From Ophiodon elongatus (Eukaryota > Chordata > Actinopteri > Perciformes > Hexagrammidae), in assembly GCA_016806645.1 (NCBI GenBank), contig JACSYO010001682.1, positions 1,284,001 through 1,348,000 of the forward strand: a stretch of 64,000 bases of DNA. Direction: 5' to 3'. Below the pieces are notes generated by a model, which was not told the DNA's origin, searched no databases, and saw only the letters and a list, made by a program, of their open reading frames with translations. Below, piece after piece: positions 24,060-36,429 of this stretch. The position numbers and the translations under genes were made by a program. Every line of letters begins with the position of its first letter. The stretch's first letter is position 1.

Positions 24060-25485
24060 TTGAAATGCTTTTATTTTGAAGGAGAAAAATCAGGAAATGT
24101 TGGGTTTTGATCAACATTAACTTAACAGGACTCAGACAGAGGGTGTCGACTCTGCTCCATCCTCAGGTTTTCCTCCTCTCTTCCCTTTTGCTGTCCCGTG
24201 TAGGGGGACGGTGATTAAGACCTAGGTTGGATAAATTGTCCAAATTGTGCCCATAAGATGTCCACACCGCACTGAGATCCAAACTCAATGTGAGCAAGGC
24301 CACCTCGGCCACCGACTTGACAGTTAATGCGATCGGATGAAAGAAGCCACATTGAAAAGACAAGTGTAACCACACTGAATGCTTGGCCTTGTAAAACAGC
24401 AGTAAAGAGCCTCATCTTTTCATGAGTTCATGACCCATTACCACAGCACCATTTTCCTGGAAGGAAACACAGTGAAACTGCCTTCGCCCCTCACTTTCAT
24501 GATTTAAACATGAAAGAGGCGTGGATCCACATCATTTCCAAGTCTGGAGGAAAGTTGAAATGAGTTGCGTCTCTATTACACCTGTGCAGTCTCTGAACCG
24601 TCAACGGCAGACATTGATCTTTGTCTTCCACAGAAGCCAAGTAAATCAATCAGCCAGGTCTACAGATAGCAAATAACCCCCAAATCATCCCCTCATCAAT
24701 AAAGGAGCGGAGCGGTCGATGTGCTGAGGCCAAACTACTACAAACTACACTGGAGCGCAAACTTTTGCCCACTGAACATTGGCTATACCCAGGATGATGA
24801 TGATTGCTTTTTTTTCTCTCTCTCTCTCTTTTGGGAAGCACTGCTGTAATCAGTAAAGCAGAAATACTTAATGAAATGGGACCACTCACCACATTTCATC
24901 TCCATCAGTGTTAATATAGGCGGCGGTTGCTAGAGACTATTAATTCTCTTGAAAATAATTTCAAGAATTCACAAGTCAGGATGCAGTAGACCTTCTTTAG
25001 TTTTAGCATTAGTTTTGCAGTCCTTGTGGTTGTCGAGAGGAATATTGATGTTCTTTTCCCAGTTTTTAAAATGAAATTTGTAATACATTTGAACAACCAT
25101 AAAATTCTGTCAGTTTGGGAGTTCTTTACAAAGAGAAGTACGATGCTAAAGGAACATTGTATCAGTAACTCGCCCCGTGTTACTTTGAATTATTGAAGAA
25201 AACTTTGTTGTTCTCACAATGAATTCAAGGTAACATGGAGTGAGTAATAGATAAACAAATAATATGTTAAGAGGTTGCCTTTTCTCCCATTCAACAGGAC
25301 CCTCTTCCCCAACATTGTCTTTCTGTCTGCTTAATTATCAATTTCAGTCAAATGTTTCACTTTATTTCAAACGATACAATTGAAGGTGTATACATGGCAC
25401 AAGCTTGCAGCTCAATCAAGGAGAGTGTAGACAGGTTTTCCCCATTAAGTCCTCTTAGTAGGGAGGGGCTGGGCTCTGTTAAGAC
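24060..25485. other. Unique sequence, no gene seen; (CT)n at 24815-24830
   Basis: A short pyrimidine microsatellite lies at 24807-24832. The remaining open frames are short and unremarkable. Confidence 0.4.
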
Positions 25486-25488
25486 TTA

Positions 25489-25847
25489 CGATGCATTCAC
25501 ACTGCGTGAGTTTATTTGTGGTTATTTCACGTAATTCGCTTTTTCACGCTACACGCACCGCCGGAGAGGGGGCATATCAACTTCTCCTCCATAGTTTCTG
25601 ATTCAACAACGGCAGGACGTCAGTGATGACGGGCAGAGTTTCTCAACGCTGATTGTCTTTCGCAACTCAGCATCATGGAAATTTTTCGCCCGAGTTGAAA
25701 CACGAATGAAGTGAATTATTCGCTTTGCGTTATTCGCACCGCCCGGTGAAAATTTGCGTTATTCGTATCCATTCGCTTCTGTGCATTGACTTTGTATGTA
25801 ATCTATTCGTGCAAAAAATTCGCAACGCTTTTGGTGTGAACACACCA
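25489..25847. mobile_element. Harbinger-like MITE with TTA target duplication
   Basis: The ends CGATGCATTCACAC and, at the right, GTGTGAACACACCA are inverted repeats matching at 10 of 14 positions. All four differences are transitions, as expected from decay by deamination. TTA flanks both sides (25486-25488 and 25848-25850), the 3-bp TWA-type duplication of PIF/Harbinger transposons. The 359-bp interior has repeated ATTCGC words, no long open frame and no transposase, so it is non-autonomous. The superfamily call rests on the 3-bp duplication and is not certain. Confidence 0.7.
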
Positions 25848-25854
25848 TTAGGAA

Positions 25855-27570
25855 GATAGGTAAAGTAGTTCTGCAGTGAAAGATATTCTGTTATATTTGT
25901 GCTCGTTGGTATGGATGGGTGCCCATGGATAGATTGAGATGTCAGCAGCAACTTGGTGATCTTTTATTGATGGTATGTTCATTATTCTGTTTGAATTTAG
26001 ATGCTTGCTCAGTTGAGCTCACCTTTTACCTACCCTATATCTGGTCACGTGGTATGTTCCAGTGAGGTGAGGGTGGGAAGATAAAATCCCATTCACTGGA
26101 GCAAAGGAGAAGGAGTTGGCAGCTTACTGTGAGCCTGCAGCGGGTTTCTTTGGTTTCTTGCTTTTTTTTGTCTTTTTGTTTAGGTAATCTTTTTATTATT
26201 AAATCCCACTGTTTTTACACTACTCTAAACAGGGTGGCGGCACTAAATGGTCGTTTTAGGGGTGAAGTGTTCCGGTAAAGGTTATATTTTTTGCGAATCA
26301 AGTTCATGCACAATAGCCATGTTTCCAAGGGAATTTTAAGCGAACTTTTGAAATTTCGCTGAGAAAAGAAATTTCGATCTTACATAAAGAAATAAGTGCA
26401 GAACAAAATCATAAAGAAATGTGTTCCAAAGTGCAGGGAATGCCAGACACATTCGTTTCATGAAGTATTTATCAAAGAGCACTATCTGGGCTGGTCGGGA
26501 CAGTTCTCCCCCCCGTCTGCAGGAACATGTAAAGCCCAAACCCTGTTGGAAACTGGCCCTATTCAAGCCCATCACTCCATTAAGCCTCTACATTCTTCTC
26601 ATTATAAACATAGTTAGAAACCAATTAATTGAAGTGATTGAAGTGTTTCCGAACTCAAGTGAAGTTAAGAAGATTGAGGTCAAATAGTGTTAATTTATTT
26701 CAGTGAATATTCTACCGGTGCCCCCTCATATACAAATTATCAAAAGTACCCTGCTGCCTATACACTGATTAATTCCCAACCTTAATTGTTGTGTCTGGAA
26801 TAGCTCGGGGGGGAATGGGCAAGGCTGGCCTTTTACTTTGCCCCGGTGTCTTGAAGTGACGTCGCGTTGCAGTGGTACAGTGTCCCCGGATAATCACATG
26901 TCACACTTAACAACAGAAGCTCTGGAAGGCAGATGTGTAATGTGGTTAGAATTCAGAAGGTCATGTCCAATGACGGCAAGCATCCGGCCTGCTTACAGTG
27001 TTGTTGAGCAAACGTTGAATTCTCACTTGTTAATAGGGGCAATAGGGCAATGTTTCATAGCTTGTGGAAAAGGATGTTTGTAATCTCTATAAACAGGAAC
27101 ACGATTTAACGGGACAAGATTTTGATATCCGACGCGTTCTGGTTTCCTTATGTAGTCGGAGTAAAATTGACCGATCAAGTCAAAGCAGGCTTTGGTTGAA
27201 TGCAGGTAAAAGGTCCATGTGGAGACCAAAAGATGGGGAACGCATTGCATATCTGGGAAATCACCGGCTATCGTCTGACAATAATTAAAACATTTTATTG
27301 AACTAAAATTAGCTCGTTAACAGGCTACTTATGAAACAAAGCGGCCGTCGTCTCTCAACTCCAACTCCAGTCTCTCATCTCAAGTTGCTAATCGGCCTGT
27401 AAACAATGAGCAGTGCACGAAAAAGGGAAGTTTTGGCCCAGATATCCACTGGCTACAACAAACCCCGAAAATGTCACCCCTTGCCCTCAGAGGCTTACCC
27501 TTCGTCAGACCGATAGCTGATGAGTTCTGAGATTGGTATGTCTATGGCTTGGCAGAATCTGGAGAATTAA
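25855..27570. other. Unique sequence, no gene seen
   Basis: A CATGTTTCCAAGG word near 26318 resembles the end of fish elements that start with GTTTCCAT, but no partner end was found. Overlapping open frames at 26336-26690 on both strands have no recognised motif. Confidence 0.35.
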
Positions 27571-27573
27571 AGT

Positions 27574-27750
27574 GCTACGGGGTGGCTCTGAGGTCGAGCA
27601 GGTCGCCTTCTCATCAGAATTACGGCGGTTTAATCAAAGTGGGCAAGACACTGAAAGCCAAATTGCTCCCGAAGGCTGTACCATGGGTGTATGAATGTGT
27701 GTGAACGGGTACATGAAAGCCATGTACTGTCGAGTCCATTTACCATTAGA
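27574..27750 (+). mobile_element. Decayed tRNA-headed SINE, same family as 50566
   Basis: The head reads GGGTGGCTCTGAGGTCGAGC, a decayed A-box region, followed by GGCGGTTTAATC, a mutated B box. The body keeps GGGCAAGACACTGAAAGCC, AAATTGCTCCCGAAGGCTG and ATGTGTGTGAACGGGT. The end has GAGTCCATTTACCATTA. The middle and the AAGCGCTTTGAG tail are deleted. Confidence 0.75.
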
Positions 27751-27754
27751 GTAG

Positions 27755-29160
27755 ATACTGCTGCTAGCCTACTGCTGTCAGCATCGTTCGCCAATCAGTG
27801 TATTTACAGCATTCCGTAATGACCTCTATATTCTTTATCATTGTTAGTGGCGGACTCCGCCATTCCAATGCGGAATTCAGATTGCCTCGAAACCCACAAG
27901 GGATCAAAGGAAAAAGATGCAGCATTTTATCCAGTGTCACTGTATGTAATTTGATCTGATTGATAACAGCCCCACTGTTTACCGTTCACTGCCCTACAGC
28001 CGTATCAGAGCTGGATTAAGCCACTGCTCATACTAACACAATGTGTGCTGCTGCTACTTCAAGCATTGCAAAACATGGGGTGGCTTTCATTGTGAAGCAG
28101 TCGCAGGAAACACAATGTATTTAAACTAAATCATTTAAACTTTGATTTAAAAAATGACTAATATAAACTAACTTAAGGTCTTCCTGTATAACCAGTCACC
28201 TTTCTTAGTACTTGGAAAAAACAATCTCTAAAAAGCTGCATGACTGCTCAATATTTATGGTATTAATTATCATTTTCAATCTGGTTTTCAAGAATATTAA
28301 AGAACTCAAACTAGCCCTGTTAAATTGATCTTTTTTTTACACAAGCCCAGTGCGATATTTTCTCAGAGAAGCGGGGAAAAGGTGTTTGCATGGGATCTAA
28401 AGAAGTAACCTCAAGTTATTTCCAGAGTCTCAGTGCTCTTTGAATGTTGACGGCAGATGGTTATTTTGTAGCAATTTTCAACAATATTCATCTCTTAATA
28501 GCTGGCTTGTCAATCATACTTGCAGTCAATAGTTTAACTACTGATCGACAGTCTACAAGTAGGCAATTTAAGTGGGGATGAAGGGGGTGCCATCCCCCTT
28601 GTCAGCCAAATGAACCTTCCATTCCCCTCATCTCCATCCCCTTGCAGCAGAGACAGTGCAGGGGCAAAGGGGCTGTTACTTTGAATGTATTAGTCGACTC
28701 ATTGATCCTTTCTTTGACTGAGGTTTGTGAAAGTTGACCTCTGACCCGGGCTTGTCTAGTTCATAGCTCAGGTTGGCATCATAGGTAGGCCAACGTTAGT
28801 ATTTAGCAGACACCTAATCACAGTCGGAGCAGGGGCGGGCTTCGCTAAAAGCATACAGTCATTTACAAATCATGGATAACTGATAGCAAGTATAAATAAA
28901 TGAACAAAATTACAAATAATGAAATACATGTGGTAATAATCGCATAAGTATATAATGAAATTAGTATATGAATGAATAAATACAGATTCGATTTTATTTG
29001 CTCCATCCTGTGTGACCCATTATTTTTGTCACTTACACATCTTCCATTTACAATACCATAAAGCACAATGGATTGAAATACAGTAAGCCAAAGTAATGCT
29101 TTTGAACAATATTTGAGAACGCATGAAAAATGCATTTACTAAATATTTGCACGGGATCAA
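27755..29160. other. Unique sequence, no gene seen
   Basis: Includes a short G/C fold-back, AAGGGGG and CCCCCTT, at 28581-28600. The AT-rich part at 28860-29160 has a spurious minus-strand frame. Confidence 0.4.
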
Positions 29161-29163
29161 TAT

Positions 29164-29325
29164 TTTAAAGTTACCGTGAGGAACTTTTAACTGGTTAAAA
29201 GTTAACCAAACATGGATGCCTCTATATGACCTTCATAAGTAAAAGAGACCATCAGCAACAACATATTATTTTAAAGCACTGTTGCAGTTGTTACATTAAA
29301 AGGCTCTATGTGGCAGAACCTGTCC
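29164..29325 (+). repeat. Old interspersed repeat, family R1 copy 2
   Basis: Contains AAGTTACCGTGAGGAACTTT, AACTGGTTAAAAGTTAACC, ATGGATGCCTCTATATGAC and AAAGAGACCATCAGCAAC. It matches the 6.1-kb copy and continues further, into AAAGCACTGTTGCAGTTG. Confidence 0.75.
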
Positions 29326-29362
29326 TCCTTTATTCTTGTCGCTGGGTTAACATGCTTGTGCG

Positions 29363-29378
29363 CACACACACACACTCA
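29363..29378. repeat. Short (CA)n microsatellite
   Basis: About seven CA units following the R1 repeat. Confidence 0.8.
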
Positions 29379-29379
29379 G

Positions 29380-30965
29380 TCCAACAACTCCAAGGCCAAG
29401 GCACAAACAGCTTGTCGAACACAGCATGTAACAGTGTATTCCCTTATCCAACACTTGTGTACATGAAAAACAACACTTTCCATGAACCCCGAGCGCTAAT
29501 TATAACATAGCAAGAAGCGTATTTATTTGCTTTGCTCACTGTGCTACAGAGCTGTACTTTCCTGGCTGGTGCATAAGCTTCATTATCCCAATGCTTATGG
29601 AGTGTTTTTTGGAAGTGGGTTAGTTGTCAGACAGCTCTGAAAATCCCCAGCTTTTGGCTGCTCTTGACACTCCGGTTGAACCCATCCTATTAACGCTGGA
29701 TTACTGCGGAGAGGCCGTGTTTCCTTGACAAGGGAATAGAGCAGAACATTTGAGCGGGGATGATTTCATCTCGCAGTTTTTAATTGCTCCAGCATCTATT
29801 CATGCGCTCTCAAGATGCGCCAAGCAGCTTTCCAGAGTCCCAGAAAAAAAAAGAAACAACACGTCAAGGTTCAGCAGAAATGGCTGATACCAAACACTGA
29901 AGGTTTACGGGTGCAACATCAAAGTTTCACGGTCTCAGGATAAACGGATCCCGGCTATGATGTGTTTTCTACAAACATCTGCCAAAATCTCGCCATTTCA
30001 AAGGCTTTGTTGTCTTTGCATTCACTGGGAGTCAGCATGAGCATTACAGAGCATATTAAATGTGTAACTAAATGAGCCTCCTTTATCTAAAGTGATGATA
30101 GTGATGAGTGAGTAGACAGAGTAAAGTCAACATTAGCTTCTCTGCTGGTGGTAACGTATGGAAAAAAACAATAGGCTGAGTTCTGCTGACGTTCCCTGCT
30201 ACTAGCGCTGCTACCATGGTGCGAAATGTTATTAATCATGTAGGATGCCAAGTGGAAGCAGCCGCTGATGCTTCGCCATTTCATATTTCTAGGTTTGGTT
30301 TTGAGAGAGAACATTGGAGAGCAGTATCTCCTTCATGGTTGTTGAGGTATTTTCGTGTCACGGCCGCTGTCCAGGGTGCTGAATCTGGAGCCGTCCTGAG
30401 TGTTCCACCAATGTTTGGTGGGCAGACATCCTGCTGGTCAGGACCGATGACTCAAGTCTGCTCAGCCTCGCTGAGAGAGTTAAATAGTTATTTAGTGACT
30501 TCAGTGTCATTGTCTATAGGCAATTAATTAAATTTAATTAAGTTGGGTTTGTTTTGCCAGCCTGTTCTGTCTAAAGAATCTCTTGTATTGTGTTGACTTC
30601 CGCAAAGAGAAGAAATGGAATATAATAATATACAACAAGGAATATAAAGTTTTTAATAGTTTGAAATTATGCATTTGGTGGATTATCTGCTCTTAGGTCC
30701 ATTTCTCAAAAAAAAAAAAAACCTGACTATATATCTGATCTCTAAAGTGACAACAGTCTAGTGTCCCAGGAATTACATTCACACTAGGTGATTCTGCAGC
30801 TCATGCTTTATGACTTGCAATTGCTGATCTCTGTTTTTTAACTGTAACAAGTGTTATAGTTGTCTGACCTTTGCCCTAACCACAACCCTTCATTAACCTC
30901 TCAACCATGCTGTAGTTACTATGCAGAGATATTGTAGAAAAGAAACTGGAAGTACTTCCATCCGC
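29380..30965. other. Unique sequence, no gene seen
   Basis: Poly-A runs near 29844 and 30708-30721. A plus-strand frame at 30216-30527 has no known motif. Confidence 0.35.
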
Positions 30966-30969
30966 TTGT

Positions 30970-31525
30970 ATGCCTCCGCCAACCAGTCAAGTTGCAGTTT
31001 ACGTGACGAAATGTCATCACTTCATCATTTGATCCTATTAGACATATGTGTGAAATTGTCATAATTAGCATCTGGATTCACGAGTTATGGCCCAGAAACG
31101 TGTTTTGGGAGGTCACAGTCACCTTCGACCACAAAATTCTATGTAATTCATCCTTGAGTCCAAGTGGGCGTTTGTGGCAAATTTGAAATTCCATCCAGGC
31201 GTTCCCGAGATATCACGTTCACAGGAATGGGGAAAACGTGAGGTGACAGTGACCTTGACCTTTTGACCTCCAAAATCGAATCAGTTAATCCTTGAGTCAA
31301 AGTGGACGTTCGGGCCACATTTGAAAAAATTCCCTTCAGGCGTTACTAAGATATTCCTTTCACGAGAATCTGATTTTTGTCAGGTCATTGTGGTATTGAC
31401 CTTTTGACCGCCAAAATCAATTCCTCTTTAAGTCCTGATGGACATTTCCAAAGAAATTCCCTCCAGGCGTTCCTATCGTAGAATGGGACGTACTGGACGG
31501 AAAGACAGACAACCTGAAAACATAA
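30970..31525 (+). mobile_element. Old repeat R4 with three internal modules of about 130-140 bp
   Basis: Begins with ATGCCTCCGCCAACC and contains a module repeated from about 31111, 31242 and 31383. Each module has GTCA-type starts, GACCTTTTGACC-like words, CAAAATC, TCCTTGAGTC, CCAGGCGTT and a GAGATAT or similar word, and the element ends in GACAGACAACCTGAAAACAT. Complete copies I recall end in the inverted form GGCGGAGGCAT, which would make this a DNA transposon. Here that end is missing and a TA microsatellite follows. Confidence 0.75.
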
Positions 31526-31552
31526 CTACAAATTTTTACTGTAGTTATACTT

Positions 31553-31556
<4 letters not shown>

Positions 31557-31600
<44 letters not shown>
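31557..31600. repeat. (TA)n microsatellite
   Basis: About 21 TA units at the broken end of repeat R4. Confidence 0.95.
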
Positions 31601-31602
<2 letters not shown>

Positions 31603-31604
31603 AC

Positions 31605-34600
31605 ATTCTCTCTTTTTTGGAAAGACATTATTGCCTGAAAGCTTTCCTAGAGTTCCAATCATCAACATCAATGACCATGTCTGGGAACAAACTATTTAGT
31701 CCGACCCTATTGCAGAACTGGACTAAACACCAAAATAATAATTTCCTGGGGGCCATCCACGTATTGCGGGGCCCTATAATGCGCACACACACACACACGT
31801 CATGCCCCAGGTGTAATGGAGAGATAATGTTAAAATCTCTCAACACGCTGGTGACAAAAAACTGAGAACTTCCCTCCGCGAACTGCAAATTCGTTTTTCA
31901 TTTTTTTTTCTTCTCTAAATTTAGTATAACAACCGCTGCGGAGGTTGATTATCGCACATCGGCAATAACAATAATGGCATCAAGTATGAGAGATTCAATT
32001 ACGCTCCTCATGATTTATTTGTGGTTTAATGATTAAAAAAAAAAAACAGCCCGGTTCATTAGACATTAGAGCTCATACCACTGGCAATTATGAGGCGGCG
32101 TGATTTACCCCTGACGATACGCCAAACTATAATTTCCGTTCTGTTCCGCTGAACCTCATGCCAGCAATAATTGACACGAGTCTTGTTGACTCTGGCGTCC
32201 TCGGAGCAGCAATGATTATCTGATATTTGTTTGCTCAGTCACGTTGTGCAATCGCGTATTCAATAATTTACTTTCTTATACACCCAGGTGAGCCTGCCTT
32301 TTGCTTGTTAGCCCAGCAGACAGAGAGGCATGCATCTTTTATCTTCTGCTGCAGAAGTTGCTGCAGTGCTTCAACTTCTCTCTTTTTTTTCTTCTTCTTC
32401 TCTCTAATCTAATCGTTGCCCAAAGAAGCAAGGGAAGTACGTCTGGTCTGGTAGTGACATGTACACCCAATGTGTTCTCTTTGCCCGTATTCTATATCAT
32501 CATAATTTATCAAATAGGAGAGCCGGCTCACCCCTTCGGAGAGGTGAAGCTGAGAACAGCCATGGCTGTTTATCATTCGACAGCAGACACAATGCAACCT
32601 TGGCAAAGTGCAGTACAAGAGATACAAGGGAGATTGTCAATACAGAAGTGCTCGGCTACAAATAAAGTTTCACCGATAGACAGTGACATTGACCGGCGCT
32701 GTGAGCAAGAGGTGTTCGCTGAAGTGGAATGATGAAACACTTAACTGGAATGAGAGTTTCATGCGCTAAGACCTTGTAAACAGCAGTTGGACAAAAGGAT
32801 ATTTGGTAACAGTGTGGAATCAGAGGCGTCTGTGGCCATGAGCTGGGTTTTCTTTTTTTCTCAGCATTATGTTTGAGTTGCTTCCTTTAAATTCTCTTAC
32901 ATTGACCCTGCTGCCATTGTGTTGTAGCTATCATGAGGGTAAAAGCAAAAGAAACTTTCTTTTCCCCTCTTGTGGTCTTCTCCAGCTCTTTATGTAATAC
33001 ATCCCGAAAAGACGCACATTTTAGCGTGTGATACGCCCATCTGCGGCATTACCAGCAGAGTAACTGATGTAGTTTAAAGAGCGCGAGAGTCAACACAGGT
33101 CGGTCGGTGCTGGAGGGAAGGTGGATGGGTAAAAAAAAAAACAGGACTTTAGTGTAAGAAACCGCTGTTCGTTGCCTTTGCGAAACGAAAATTTGGAGTC
33201 GTTCGTTTCATTAGTCACGTTACACACGTGTGGTAGTCGTAGACGTAGTCGGGGTAAACATCAGCTATACTCTTTTCCTACACCCAACAAAGTGAACATT
33301 AACACCTTTCAACCTAACGTGCCTATCGACATGCCGCCGATGAGACGTGCAAAAACTGACGCTCGAGGGTTAGTAGAGAGTCGGGAGTTTGATGCTCAAC
33401 GCCACTGACCACGTTGCATCATTTGATCTGCATCGGTGTGAGAACGCTCTGAAGGGTCTTTTGGCTCTATGGGGAAGTAGGGTGTCAACAAATACTACGC
33501 AAAAAAAAAAGCATGAACACCCTCAAAAACGTTTTACATTATTAGAGACAAATTTTACAGGAGGCGCAATTGCATATAAAGTGTAAAGAGGTAAGTGGAA
33601 ACAAATTCACAAATAGCTAATTTGTTGATAATGTATTGTTTTTGTTGTTGTTACATATCCTGTATCTCCTATACACTTGTCATATATTTTGTATATGAAT
33701 TTTGTGTTCTCTATAATATTGTGAAATTTTAACATTATTTAGGCGGGGGCTTCAAAATAGGCCAAGTAGGTTTTCTGCCTCTTCCTGCACTGGAATGTTA
33801 TTTATCACCATTATGTTTGTGTATTTTTTTAAATTGTCAATTAAAATAATTACATTTAATTTTTTAATTAACACATTTTTATTTGAACTGGCTGGTGCAA
33901 ACTGTCAAAGATGACTCTGCACAAGTTGAAAATGTTTTACAATACTAGTGACGCAGTGAGAAACTTGCAGGTGAACACAGCAGAGTAACAGAGTGGAGCC
34001 TCTCTACGTGACACTTAAATCCTCCTTTCAATATACTGCAGCGTTCACACACACTTGCATTTTGCCGGAAACGCCCCCCTCAGACATCGTTTAATTGTAA
34101 TCGCGTCCCGGGTTCTCTCTGTCGCGAGCTGACAGTCGCCTCCCGCGCTGACTGCTCAGTGTTTCACCAAAGACCTAAATCTTTGTGCTTAAGGAAGGCC
34201 CCATTAATAGACAAGCTTTCCGATCCTAATGGGGCTCCTAATTGGTAAGTGTTTTATTCATTAAAGGCTGATTCACTGGGAGGTTTAACTATCTGAGCCT
34301 GTATATGTATAATAAAAAATATTTTGTTTTCCCCTGCATCGCTTTTAAGACCAACATAAATACAGCGTATACTGTCAACTACCTGGATGTTTAATTAGAG
34401 TATTTCATGTGTTGAACATTTCAAAACTAAATCAATTAGCATCAAGATCCAAGTCGTAATTACGGTGGGGATTTTCTTTGTGATAGCTCCAATAAATCCA
34501 ACTTGGCACCTAATGGTAGTGCCTGTAAGCCAAACAAATGTGAATGTTCAAGGTAATTAAACCCCAAACCTAATGAATACAGAGCTATACTGTCAACTTT

Positions 34601-34635
34601 AACTCCCATACAAGCATCTTGATTTGACGGGTGAA
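31605..34635. other. Unique sequence, no gene seen
   Basis: Holds a short (CA)n run at 31782-31798, a pyrimidine tract at 32375-32406 and a poly-A run near 33130. Stretches at 32000-32190 and 34195-34560 look like conserved non-coding elements by composition. Open frames up to 143 codons lack recognisable motifs. Confidence 0.35.
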
Positions 34636-34640
34636 GAAAC

Positions 34641-34676
34641 ACTCACAAGGAAGTGCACTCACAAGGAAGTACACTC
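34641..34676. repeat. 16-bp tandem repeat, about 2.2 units
   Basis: ACTCACAAGGAAGTGC is followed directly by ACTCACAAGGAAGTAC and a partial ACTC. Confidence 0.85.
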
Positions 34677-35006
34677 TTCTGTTTTCGTGCTGGCGTACAG
34701 AGATATTGAACTAATCAAACTACAACACAGACATCAGTCCCCACAGGAAAATGCGAAGTGTGTTCTCACTGCAGAAAGCTCTCAAATTTCTCCCTTTTTT
34801 TTAGAAAATAATAATTTGAGTAAATAAGTACTCAAGTCAAAACATATATCGGTTGATTGAAAGTGAATTTTAATTGGGTTTTAAAATGGATAAATTGCTT
34901 GCGATTTACGCCGAATTATAGAATAATCAGCTACAGCTAACCGCACGAACAACATGAAGCTGTTTTTCAGCCGCGGGAAAACTGAACATGTAACAGTAAA
35001 TTAAAG

Positions 35007-35534
35007 TAGTGATTCCCAAAGACTGGTTCGGGACCCACTAGTGGGTCGCAGGAGATTTTATTTGGGTCGCCAAATAAATTTGCAGAAATCCTCCCCGTCG
35101 TCTTTTATTTAACACTTATATCTACAATACACCTTTTAAGCCACATGAGGAAACCTGAATGTTTGTATTGTAGCCTACATATTACATTGAATCTAAAATG
35201 AAAGGCTATAGTGTACATTTGTTGTACTGATGAGAGGAAATGAAAAGAATGAGATGGCCTGTTAACTCCACCTGAATGCATTTATTTGGCCTCATTTATA
35301 AAGTATTTAACATGTGTATATGTTTTCAATAACACATGCATAAAAGAAAGTTGTGATTTATTAAATATATATCTCCTCGAAGCTGTTTTACTTATTCAAG
35401 ACAATATAAGGTGATGCAGAGAATGGCAGTATAAAATGGTCAAGAACATTTACTTTCGCACAAAATTCTCTTCTCATGATGTGTTGCAATGGTTTGTCAT
35501 TTGTGTCCCCAGATAAAAAGTTTGGGAAACACTG
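35007..35534. mobile_element. Complete non-autonomous hAT element with 8-bp target duplication
   Basis: The left end TAGTGATTCCCAAAG and the right end TTTGGGAAACACTG are inverted repeats of hAT type (CAGTG-TTTCCCAAA). They are flanked by AATTAAAG (34999-35006) and AACTAAAG (35535-35542), an 8-bp duplication with one mismatch, the hallmark of hAT insertion. The interior near the left end has GGGACCCACTAGTGGGTCGC and GGGTCGCCAAATAAATT. At 528 bp with no open frame of note, it needs a transposase supplied by another element. Confidence 0.85.
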
Positions 35535-35542
35535 AACTAAAG

Positions 35543-36425
35543 GACGAACTCCCACTGACCAATAGCAGTTGAGTCTTACAGGCTACTTTGTGAACCTCCC
35601 TTTCCCCCGAGCTTTGAACATTACCTTTGAAGATTCCTGTCTCAGGCTGGATAACGATGTAATCGCATCACCCACAAAGCCAAGGGTTCCTGCACCAGGC
35701 CCCCGAAACAAACTCCACAAACTGAACGCCTGGGGCTTTTCATACGAGCATTTCCCTCCGGATCAAGCGCATGCTAATAACACTGCGGATCAAAATAGAC
35801 AATTCATTATGACAAAAGTGAGCAGGAAACTCGCGCCTCTGGCTGACTGCCACAGAGCTATTAAACAGCCTGCAAGAACACGGCATCCTGCTGTCCACTC
35901 TTTGGACTCGTCTTTGACGCGCCTCTCTCCCAAAAACACTGACGGATGCTAATATCTAATGATTGTTCCAATCCGCCTGGAAACCTACAATCCCATTATC
36001 TCTCTCGCCGTCGCGTCTACTAACTCCCACTGTTCCGTGCAGAGCGCAGGGAGGCCACCTTCAGCTCAGGAACAAGTAATCCGCTTCCACTCCTGGTGGC
36101 CCGGCGGCACGCGGCGCCATTGTGACATTATGGATTTGCCTCCTTCAACCCTTCACGCGTCGTCACCTCTCTCTTTCTCCATTGGAGGGATGGGACTAAA
36201 AAAGGAATGAAGGAAACTGTGATTTCTTCATTTAAACTATTTGAATACGCCGGAGCTGAGACCCATGGTGGGAAATCACACGCGTTCATCACACTTCCTT
36301 GTCAATAAATAAAGTTTACATGCCACTCCATTGTATTGCACGGTGTATCAGGCTTCATAAATAATGTCGGTTGAGCGTATATTGAATACGTTGCATCGCA
36401 TCCGTGTCAAACGACCTCCACCAAT
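35543..36425. other. Even-composition unique sequence with a 127-codon open frame, not called as a gene
   Basis: A plus-strand frame spans 35569-35952, and the CpG content is higher than its surroundings to about 36130. No protein family is recognised and no convincing splice signals frame it. It could be a conserved non-coding element or an unknown exon. Confidence 0.2.
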
Positions 36426-36429
36426 AGTG

